Shown one piece after another: positions 7,161 to 11,783 of a stretch of DNA of 11,783 nt. A program made the position numbers and the translations under genes. The stretch spans positions 1 through 11,783 of the forward strand of contig JANEMG010000036.1 in NCBI GenBank assembly GCA_024511045.1, in the 5' to 3' direction. Under the pieces are notes generated by a model. That model had not been told where the DNA came from and did no database searches. It saw nothing but the letters and a program-made list of their open reading frames with translations. The DNA comes from Gammaproteobacteria bacterium (GTDB lineage: Bacteria > Pseudomonadota > Gammaproteobacteria > Methylococcales > Methylomonadaceae). The first letter of the stretch is position 1. The number at the start of each line of letters is the position of its first letter.

Positions 7161-8393
7161 ATGGCACTTTACGTTTACAAATTTGGCGGCACATCGGTGG
7201 GTACCGTGGAACGCATTCGGGCGGTGGCGGAAAAAGTCAAGGCGGCGCGCGATCGCGGCGATCAGATCGTGGTGGTCGTTTCGGCGATGAGCGGCGAGAC
7301 CAACCGGCTGCTGGGTCTGGCGACACAGATTCAGGCCCAGCCCCAGCCCGATTCCCGGGAGCTGGATGTGCTGTTATCCACCGGCGAGCAGGTTACCATC
7401 GCCCTGTTGTGCATGGCGCTGCACGAACTGGGCTGCCCGGCCTGTTCCTATACCGGCGGCCAGGTGAAAATATTGACCGATGACGCCCATACCAAGGCGC
7501 GGATTCGCAGCATCGACGACCAGTCCATGCGCGAGGATCTGGCCCGGGGAAAGGTCGTGGTGGTGGCCGGTTTCCAGGGCGTCAATGACAGAGGCTGGAT
7601 CACGACACTGGGGCGCGGCGGCTCCGACACCACTGCCGTGGCGCTGGCTGCGGCGCTGCAGGCCGATGAATGCCAGATCTATACCGATGTCGATGGCGTC
7701 TATACCACCGACCCCAGAATCGAACCCAGAGCGCGCCGGCTGAAGCAGATCACCTTCGAGGAAATGCTGGAAATGGCCAGTCTGGGTTCCAAGGTTCTGC
7801 AGATTCGTGCCGTGGAGTTCGCAGGCAAATACAATGTCCCCTTGCGGGTCTTGTCATCGTTTACAGAAGGTGAGGGAACACTGATCAATTATGAGGAGCC
7901 TAAAATGGAACAAGCATTGATTTCCGGCATCGCCTTCAACAAGGATGAGGCGAAACTGACCATCACCGGTGTGCCCGATCTGCCGGGAGGTGCATCGAAA
8001 ATTCTCGGACCGATCGCCGAAGCCAACATCGAGGTCGACATGATCATCCAGAACATCGCCGGCGACGACACCACCGACTTCACTTTCACCGTGCATCGCA
8101 ACGATCTGCAGCGGGCCCTGGAGATACTGCAGGTGGTGCGCGAGCAGCTGGGAGCGGGAAAAGTCACCGGCGACGACGGCATCGTCAAGGTCTCCATCGT
8201 TGGCGTCGGCATGCGCTCCCATGCCGGTATCGCCAGCACCATGTTCAAGACCCTTGCCGACGAAGGCATCAATATCAGAATGATATCCACGTCGGAAATC
8301 AAGATTTCCGTGGTCGTCGACGAAAAATACCTGGAACTGGCGGTGCGGGCGCTGCATTCGGCCTTTCACCTGGACCAGGAACTGCCCGCATAG
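7161..8393 (+). CDS. lysC: Aspartate kinase (aspartokinase)
   Basis: This enzyme phosphorylates aspartate, the first step toward lysine, threonine, methionine and diaminopimelate, and is usually feedback-inhibited through its ACT domains. The 410-residue protein has the amino-acid kinase domain with KFGGTSVG at residues 7-14, LSTGEQVT, and TTLGRGGSDTTAVALAAAL. Two ACT domains follow (roughly residues 265-335 and 345-405). The length matches the monofunctional LysC of Pseudomonas-type bacteria. The ATG at 7161 has only a weak upstream purine stretch (GAAG at about 7151). An internal in-frame ATG at 7905 with a strong ribosome-binding site probably yields a separate ACT-only subunit, listed as its own entry. 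It lies upstream of csrA but is separated from it by a terminator. Confidence 0.97.
   Translation: MALYVYKFGGTSVGTVERIRAVAEKVKAARDRGDQIVVVVSAMSGETNRLLGLATQIQAQPQPDSRELDVLLSTGEQVTIALLCMALHELGCPACSYTGGQVKILTDDAHTKARIRSIDDQSMREDLARGKVVVVAGFQGVNDRGWITTLGRGGSDTTAVALAAALQADECQIYTDVDGVYTTDPRIEPRARRLKQITFEEMLEMASLGSKVLQIRAVEFAGKYNVPLRVLSSFTEGEGTLINYEEPKMEQALISGIAFNKDEAKLTITGVPDLPGGASKILGPIAEANIEVDMIIQNIAGDDTTDFTFTVHRNDLQRALEILQVVREQLGAGKVTGDDGIVKVSIVGVGMRSHAGIASTMFKTLADEGINIRMISTSEIKISVVVDEKYLELAVRALHSAFHLDQELPA
7905..8393 (+). CDS. lysC: Probable internal start: aspartate kinase beta (ACT) subunit
   Basis: Inside lysC, ATG 7905 (Met249) is preceded by GAGGAG (7893-7898) with a 6-base gap, a better ribosome-binding site than that of the full-length gene. 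Initiation here gives 162 residues starting MEQALISGIAFNKDEAKLTITG and containing only the two ACT domains. Alpha2beta2 aspartate kinases made from one gene by internal initiation are known in Bacillus, Corynebacterium and, as I recall, Pseudomonas-type LysC, with the start at an equivalent Met. The use of this site is inferred, not shown. Confidence 0.6.
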   Translation: MEQALISGIAFNKDEAKLTITGVPDLPGGASKILGPIAEANIEVDMIIQNIAGDDTTDFTFTVHRNDLQRALEILQVVREQLGAGKVTGDDGIVKVSIVGVGMRSHAGIASTMFKTLADEGINIRMISTSEIKISVVVDEKYLELAVRALHSAFHLDQELPA

Positions 8394-8442
8394 ACTGCGT
8401 CGAAACCCTTCCCGGAAAATCCCGCTGCCAGCCTTGCTGAAT

Positions 8443-8487
8443 GGCCAGCTGGGAAAATGGCGGTTGTCTGGTGCTGGCCCTTTTTTT
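8443..8487 (+). terminator. Rho-independent terminator after lysC
   Basis: GGCCAGC (8443-8449) pairs perfectly with GCTGGCC (8473-8479), followed by C and seven T (8481-8487). The loop is long (23 bases), so the hairpin is not ideal, but the position 50 bases after the lysC stop and the clean T-run support it. The T-run also lies where a -35 for the next promoter would be. Confidence 0.6.
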
Positions 8488-8499
8488 ATCGATAAATGG

Positions 8500-8508
8500 T
8501 GATATAAT
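8500..8508 (+). promoter_or_regulatory. Distal csrA promoter, extended -10
   Basis: TG-A-TATAAT at 8500-8508 is a perfect extended -10 element just after the lysC terminator. No good -35 is visible; the T-run of the terminator occupies that place, which extended -10 promoters tolerate. It would give a csrA leader of about 190 bases. The 309-base lysC-csrA gap otherwise holds hairpins GCTGTTTG-CTG-CAAACAGC (8526-8544) and AAATGC-CGTAA-GCATTT (8594-8610) and no gene that I can support. Confidence 0.5.
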
Positions 8509-8675
8509 TACCCACTTGGTTGGCCGCTGTTTGCTGCAAACAGCATTTATATACCGTTGGCAAATCATAATTTAGCAAAACAGTAGCACCAGAAAATGCC
8601 GTAAGCATTTGTTAATATGTGATATGTTTCTATTAGCCGGCTGTTTCTGGCTGCTAAATTTTCAAGTGCGGAAAG

Positions 8676-8702
8676 TATAATTGGAATATAGAGGGAAAAA
8701 CT
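8676..8702 (+). promoter_or_regulatory. Proximal csrA -10 and GGA-rich translation start region
   Basis: A perfect TATAAT (8676-8681) lies just upstream of csrA, without a clear -35. Next come two GGA triplets, TTGGAA (8683-8685) and AGGGA (8694-8696); the second overlaps the ribosome-binding site GAGGG (8691-8695), 7 bases from ATG 8703. CsrA/RsmA binds GGA triplets and is known to repress its own translation in E. coli, so autoregulation is a reasonable inference. If the -10 is used, transcription would start near or within this region, so a full GGA site may exist only on transcripts from the distal promoter. Confidence 0.4.
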
Positions 8703-8906
8703 ATGCTTATCTTGACTCGGCGTGTAGGAGAGACTTTGATGATTGGTGGCAATGTAACGGTCACGGTTCTTGGAGTCAAAGGTAATCAGGTTCGCATAGG
8801 TGTTAACGCACCGAAAGAAATTGCTGTTCATCGGGAAGAAATCTACGAAAGAATCAAGAAAGAACAGGAGGAATCAGAAGGCCTGTCTGATTCTGAAGAA
8901 GAGTAA
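8703..8906 (+). CDS. csrA: Carbon storage regulator CsrA (RsmA)
   Basis: CsrA is a small dimeric RNA-binding protein that binds GGA motifs in mRNA leaders and controls carbon metabolism, motility, biofilm formation and virulence-type switches. The 67-residue protein has the typical start MLILTRRVGETLMIG, the beta strands VTVTVLGVKGNQVRIGVNAP, and VHREEIYERI with the RNA-binding Arg44. The tail is long and acidic, ending in SDSEEE, and likely disordered. The start is clear, with GAGGG 7 bases upstream. A tRNA-Ser gene begins 7 bases after the stop with no promoter between them. The alaS-csrA-serV-argV order is also found in E. coli. Confidence 0.97.
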   Translation: MLILTRRVGETLMIGGNVTVTVLGVKGNQVRIGVNAPKEIAVHREEIYERIKKEQEESEGLSDSEEE

Positions 8907-8913
8907 AGACACA

Positions 8914-9005
8914 GGAGAGATGGCCGAGCGGCTGAAGGCGCTCCCCTGCTAAGGGAGTATGGGTTTTAAAGCCCATCGAGGGTTCGAATCCCTCTCTCTC
9001 CGCCA
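8914..9005 (+). tRNA. tRNA-Ser(GCU)
   Basis: The acceptor stem GGAGAGA (8914-8920) pairs perfectly with TCTCTCC (8995-9001), followed by discriminator G and an encoded CCA (9003-9005). The anticodon stem CTCCC/GGGAG encloses CTGCTAA, giving anticodon GCU (8948-8950) for AGC/AGU serine codons. The long variable arm (around TATGGGTTTTAAAGCCCAT) marks a class II tRNA, and GGTTCGAATCC forms the T arm. It corresponds in place and type to E. coli serV. It starts 7 bases after csrA and probably matures from the csrA transcript. Confidence 0.97.
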
Positions 9006-9013
9006 TTTTGATC

Positions 9014-9042
9014 TTGACAAGAAAATCTCGGAAAGAGATAAT
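9014..9042 (+). promoter_or_regulatory. Sigma-70 promoter for tRNA-Arg and tRNA-Asn
   Basis: A perfect -35 TTGACA (9014-9019), a 17-base spacer and the -10 GATAAT (9037-9042, five of six) lie in the 52-base gap between tRNA-Ser and tRNA-Arg. Transcription would start near 9049, leaving a leader of about 9 bases before tRNA-Arg at 9058. This is the best promoter match in the window and gives the two downstream tRNAs their own expression, independent of csrA. Confidence 0.8.
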
Positions 9043-9057
9043 AAACGGCTAAATATT

Positions 9058-9134
9058 GCGCCCGTAGCTCAGCTGGATAGAGTACTCGGCTACGAACCGA
9101 GCGGTCGGGAGTTCGAATCTCTCCGGGCGTGCCA
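9058..9134 (+). tRNA. tRNA-Arg(ACG)
   Basis: The acceptor GCGCCCG (9058-9064) pairs with CGGGCGT (9124-9130), then discriminator G and encoded CCA (9132-9134). The anticodon stem CTCGG/CCGAG encloses CTACGAA, giving anticodon ACG (9092-9094), expected to be edited to inosine by TadA to read CGU/CGC/CGA. The T loop is TTCGAAT. The first acceptor pair is G1-U72, where the E. coli homologue argV has G-C. The D and anticodon arms resemble argV closely. Confidence 0.97.
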
Positions 9135-9147
9135 TTTTTCAAGTTAA

Positions 9148-9223
9148 TCCCCTGTAGCTCAGTTGGTAGAGCGGGTGACTGTTAATCACTAGGTCGGCGG
9201 TTCGAGCCCGTCCGGGGGAGCCA
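9148..9223 (+). tRNA. tRNA-Asn(GUU)
   Basis: The acceptor TCCCCTG (9148-9154) pairs with CGGGGGA (9213-9219) with one T-G wobble; discriminator G and encoded CCA (9221-9223) follow. The anticodon loop CTGTTAA gives GUU (9181-9183); the stem GGTGA/TCACT has one G-U pair. The D arm is AGCTCAGTTGGTAGAGC, and the T loop is TTCGAGC. U1-A72 is normal for bacterial tRNA-Asn. It lies 13 bases after tRNA-Arg and likely shares its transcript. Confidence 0.97.
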
Positions 9224-9233
9224 GGTAAATAAA

Positions 9234-9265
9234 AGCCTGCAGAGATTTCTCTGCAGGCTTTTTTT
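9234..9265 (+). terminator. Strong intrinsic terminator after the tRNA cluster
   Basis: AGCCTGCAGAGA (9234-9245) is perfectly complementary to TCTCTGCAGGCT (9248-9259), and T continues to 9265. A-rich sequence in front (9227-9234) would make it work in both directions. It begins 11 bases after the CCA end of tRNA-Asn and closes the csrA-tRNA unit. Confidence 0.95.
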
Positions 9266-9347
9266 GTGGCATTGCTGAAAGAGTTGTGACAGACTCTACG
9301 CTAATAGCAACCAGCTGCGGACTGACCGATAAAGATGTTCTCCGGAA

Positions 9348-9490
9348 GTAACTCTCATCCCTGCCGGCAGAATCCCCTGTAGGCGGTCTGTGGGGGAAGT
9401 GTCTTTGGCAGGGATGCCAAAGCCAAGCCTGCAGGGGCGTGTTCACGGCGTCTTCCGGAACAGACCACCCATAGGGGGCCGAGTAGTAAC
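9348..9490. repeat. MITE-like palindromic element, copy 1
   Basis: Two 26-base arms, 9374-9399 and 9452-9477, are reverse complements at 20 of 26 positions, and the outer ends GTAACTCTC (from 9348) and GAGTAGTAAC (to 9490) also match inverted. Inside is a perfect hairpin CTTTGGCA-GGGA-TGCCAAAG plus the palindromes CCTGCAGG and TTCCGGAA. Directly outside the ends are CTCCGGAA (9340-9347) and CTCCGAAA (9491-9498), a 7-of-8 direct repeat that looks like a target-site duplication. It matches copy 2 (11655 onward) at 92 of 102 ungapped bases. It encodes no protein. It fills most of the 5' region of sdaA and ends 11 bases before that gene's ribosome-binding site. Confidence 0.85.
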
Positions 9491-9513
9491 CTCCGAAAAA
9501 CGAGGGGAATCCA

Positions 9514-10893
9514 ATGGCCATCAGTGTATTCGACATCTTCAAAATCGGCATCGGACCTTCCAGTTCCCATACCGTCGGACCGATGCGCGCTGCGTTTACT
9601 TTTGCTACGGCACTGAAGCAGCGGCAGTTGATGGATCGTGTCTGCAGCATCGATGTGGAATTGTTCGGCTCACTGGGGGCGACAGGCAAGGGGCACGGCA
9701 CTCACAAGGCGGTATTGATGGGTCTGGAGGGGGAACTGCCGGATCGAATAGACCCAGCCGGCATTGCCGACAGAATCGCGGCAATCAGGAAGTCGGGAGA
9801 AATAACCCTGCTGAAGCAGCATCCGGTCGCCTTCCATGAGGCCAAGAATATGATTTTCCAGCGCCAGGCATTGCCTTTTCATGCCAATGGCATGCGCTTC
9901 ACTGCTCTGGATGAGGAGGATGGCGTAATTTTGCAAAAGGAATATTATTCGGTGGGTGGCGGCTTTGTGGTCAGCGAGGATGCGGCAGCGGCGGAATGGC
10001 TCAACGCTTATGAAACCCGTCTGACTTATCCCTTCAAGTCTGCTGACGAGCTGTTGAAAATTTGTGCCAGCCACGATCTGGCTTTCAGTGACGTCATGCT
10101 GCGCAATGAACAGGCATGGCGCAGTGAAAGCGAGGTGCGCGAGAAGTTGTGGTCGATCTGGCAGGTCATGCAGGATTGCGTGCAGCGCGGCTGCCGTGAA
10201 CAGGGCATTTTTCCCGGCGGCATGAAGGTCAGGCGCAGAGCGGCATCGATTCTGCGGCAGCTGGAAAATGAAAAAACCGATGCGCAAACCGGGGCGCCTC
10301 TGGGCACCCTGGACTGGGTGAATCTGTACGCACTGGCAGTCAGTGAAGAGAATGCCGCCGGTGGGCGGGTGGTCACGGCGCCAACCAATGGTGCTGCTGG
10401 AATCATACCGGCGGTGCTGCATTATTACTGGCGCTTCTGCCAGGGTGCCAATAGAGACGGCATCGTCCGTTTTTTGCTGACCGCGGCGGCCATCGCCATA
10501 CTCTACAAGGAAAATGCCTCGATTTCCGGCGCCGAGGTGGGCTGCCAGGGCGAGGTCGGCGTGGCCTGTTCCATGGCGGCGGGCGCCCTGACCGAGGTGC
10601 TGGGCGGGACGCCTCAACAGGTGGAGAATGCCGCGGAAATCGGCATGGAGCATAATCTTGGTCTGACCTGCGACCCGGTAGGCGGTCTGGTGCAGGTGCC
10701 GTGCATCGAACGCAATGCCATGGGTGCTGTCAAGGCGATCAATGCAGCCCGCATCGCTTTGCGTGGGGATGGAAGACACTTCGTTTCCCTGGACAAGGTG
10801 ATCAAGACCATGCGTGAGACCGGCAGGGATATGAAGAGCAAATACAAGGAGACCTCGCGCGGCGGGCTGGCACTGAATATCATCGAGTGCTGA
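9514..10893 (+). CDS. sdaA: L-serine dehydratase (deaminase), iron-sulfur dependent
   Basis: SdaA converts L-serine to pyruvate and ammonia with an oxygen-sensitive 4Fe-4S cluster in the cytosol. The 459-residue protein is the fused single-chain type. Its beta domain opens MAISVFDIFKIGIGPSSSHTVGPMRAAF, and the alpha domain carries the cluster cysteines in EVGCQGEVG (C344), GLTCDPVGG (C386) and VQVPCIERN (C397), with the same spacing as E. coli SdaA. ATG 9514 follows GAGGGG (9502-9507) by 6 bases. CCTC (9490-9493) could pair with GAGG (9502-9505) and partly mask that site; the first C is the end base of the repeat element. No convincing -35/-10 pair is visible, and the upstream region is mostly the element. 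The gene that follows on the same strand starts 113 bases after the stop. Confidence 0.97.
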   Translation: MAISVFDIFKIGIGPSSSHTVGPMRAAFTFATALKQRQLMDRVCSIDVELFGSLGATGKGHGTHKAVLMGLEGELPDRIDPAGIADRIAAIRKSGEITLLKQHPVAFHEAKNMIFQRQALPFHANGMRFTALDEEDGVILQKEYYSVGGGFVVSEDAAAAEWLNAYETRLTYPFKSADELLKICASHDLAFSDVMLRNEQAWRSESEVREKLWSIWQVMQDCVQRGCREQGIFPGGMKVRRRAASILRQLENEKTDAQTGAPLGTLDWVNLYALAVSEENAAGGRVVTAPTNGAAGIIPAVLHYYWRFCQGANRDGIVRFLLTAAAIAILYKENASISGAEVGCQGEVGVACSMAAGALTEVLGGTPQQVENAAEIGMEHNLGLTCDPVGGLVQVPCIERNAMGAVKAINAARIALRGDGRHFVSLDKVIKTMRETGRDMKSKYKETSRGGLALNIIEC

Positions 10894-11006
10894 TCATGAT
10901 TGGTATTATTGTTCGGTCCATGCAAGACGATGGCTGCAGGCAGCAAGTCGACTGTTCTGGCGACGGACCTGCCGTTGTCTGAAAACAGAATAAACTGGAG
11001 CAAATC

Positions 11007-11612
11007 ATGGCAAACCAGGAAACACCCCAAAAAAAAATCAGAAATCCGCATTTCACGCAAATCGTGGTGGCTGTCATCACCACGCTGGGTATTTTGGGAA
11101 CGGCGATCATAGGAAACTGGGATAAAATTTTTCCCGGCAAGTCCAATTCAGTCATTGCGACCACTGCCAAGGGGCCAGTGACTTCAAAAGACGGGCAGAC
11201 CACCGAGGATGCCGGCGAACAGCAGCAGGTCGGTGCGGTCGATATTACCGGTGTCTGGAAGACACGGGTCATCACCAGCCCCTATGCGAAAAATACATTC
11301 TACAGTCTGGTCTTCCAGTTCGAAATGGTCGGTGACCGGTTGTTCGGGACGGTCAAGAGCATCGACAGGCAGAGCGGGCGCGAGTCGATACTGGGTATCA
11401 AGGAAGGCAGGGTCGAGGGTAATGTCGTGACCTTCATTACCGAAAGCGCCGTTTTTTATGGCGAGGACTTGATTCCCTATCAAACCGAATATCACGGCAT
11501 CGTGCAGCAGAAGCTGATCGAATTCATTCGCCAGAACAATGCTCCTGGCGGTGGACTGCCGGAAAAATTAGGCAGTGATTTCGCAAAGCGATGGCTTGAT
11601 AATTGGGTCTGA
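11007..11612 (+). CDS. Hypothetical membrane-anchored protein
   Basis: I do not recognise this 201-residue protein. A short basic N-terminus (KKIRNPH) precedes one hydrophobic segment at about residues 18-37 (QIVVAVITTLGILGTAIIGN), predicting a signal anchor with the rest in the periplasm. A polar linker rich in T, Q, E and D (about 45-78) leads to a beta-rich domain from about 79: DITGVWKTRV, then YSLVFQFEMVGDRLFGTVKS, ILGIKEGRVEGNVVTFITES, YHGIVQQKLIEFIRQ. The GxW start and the alternating G-x-V strands resemble a lipocalin-like barrel; that is inference only. ATG 11007 follows GGAG (10997-11000) by 6 bases. Codon use looks normal for the window, so recent foreign origin is not evident. A weak hairpin, CCACC-TGACC-GGTGG (11613-11627), follows the stop without a T-run, then repeat copy 2. 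Confidence 0.75.
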   Translation: MANQETPQKKIRNPHFTQIVVAVITTLGILGTAIIGNWDKIFPGKSNSVIATTAKGPVTSKDGQTTEDAGEQQQVGAVDITGVWKTRVITSPYAKNTFYSLVFQFEMVGDRLFGTVKSIDRQSGRESILGIKEGRVEGNVVTFITESAVFYGEDLIPYQTEYHGIVQQKLIEFIRQNNAPGGGLPEKLGSDFAKRWLDNWV

Positions 11613-11654
11613 CCACCTGACCGGTGGGGCTGTGTCTGTTATCGTTGATTGTTC

Positions 11655-11783
11655 GTAACTACTCACCCAGAGTAAAACAAGCCCCTATGGGTGGTCTGTG
11701 GAGGAAGTGTCTTTGGCAGGGATGCCAAAGTCAAGCCTGCAGGGATGTATTCACGGCGTCTTCCGGAACAGACTACCCATAAG
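11655..11783. repeat. MITE-like palindromic element, copy 2 (cut by window end)
   Basis: This is a same-orientation copy of the element at 9348-9490. It starts with GTAACTACTC (11655), which matches the inverted right end of copy 1 better than copy 1's own left end does. The arm CCCCTATGGGTGGTCTGT (11682-11699) is nearly the exact reverse complement of copy 1's right arm. The CTTTGGCA-GGGA-TGCCAAAG hairpin is unchanged. Aligned without gaps (9374-9475 against 11682-11783) there are 10 differences, all transitions. The right end and any target duplication lie outside the window. Confidence 0.85.

Noticed and set aside
8527..8543. LexA box upstream of csrA (CTG...CAG palindrome)
   Set aside because: The spacing is CTG-N11-CAG rather than N10, and it is better explained as a perfect RNA hairpin with a three-base loop.
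9266..9513. Glycine or other riboswitch upstream of sdaA
   Set aside because: The structure is accounted for by the palindromic element, which recurs far away at 11655, and no known riboswitch core is visible.
9348..11783. CRISPR array or composite transposon from the two repeats
   Set aside because: There are only two copies, 2.3 kb apart with genes between, and no transposase, so neither a CRISPR array nor a standard composite transposon fits.

Overview
The window looks like a chromosomal housekeeping region of a free-living gammaproteobacterium outside the Enterobacterales. The order recA-recX-alaS-lysC-csrA-tRNA-Ser(GCU)-tRNA-Arg(ACG), the RecA, AlaS, CsrA and SdaA sequences, and a coding GC content that looks near 60% all fit that group. 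Genus cannot be told from the sequence. Every protein gene reads on the plus strand.

Layout. Positions 1 to about 107 are AT-richer sequence that I do not recognise. From about 108 to 1905 lies a 5'-truncated, frameshifted pbpC (penicillin-binding protein 1C). It overlaps thpR (RNA 2',3'-cyclic phosphodiesterase) by the four bases ATGA. Next come recA (2576-3604) and the overlapping recX (to 4064), then alaS (4170-6785). The 375-base alaS-lysC gap carries no gene but holds two nested inverted-repeat pairs that look like remnants of intergenic repeat elements. lysC (7161-8393) has a convincing internal ribosome-binding site and start for a separate regulatory (beta) subunit. After a terminator comes a long structured leader with two -10 candidates, then csrA (8703-8906). 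tRNA-Ser follows 7 bases later, and tRNA-Arg and tRNA-Asn share a near-consensus promoter. The tRNA run ends in a very strong terminator at 9234-9265.

The last part is sdaA (L-serine dehydratase) plus a small gene for an unrecognised membrane-anchored protein. The pair is bracketed by two same-direction copies of a roughly 140-bp palindromic intergenic element. The copies match at 92 of 102 aligned bases, and every difference is a transition. Copy 1 has terminal inverted repeats and an 8-base near-duplication (7 of 8) exactly at its edges, which suggests a MITE-like insertion just upstream of sdaA.

I do not see an undescribed multi-gene system here. The points most worth a second look are the repeat pair around sdaA and the unknown gene, the C7-tract frameshift that opens pbpC into thpR in one frame, the internal start in lysC, and the csrA-tRNA junction.
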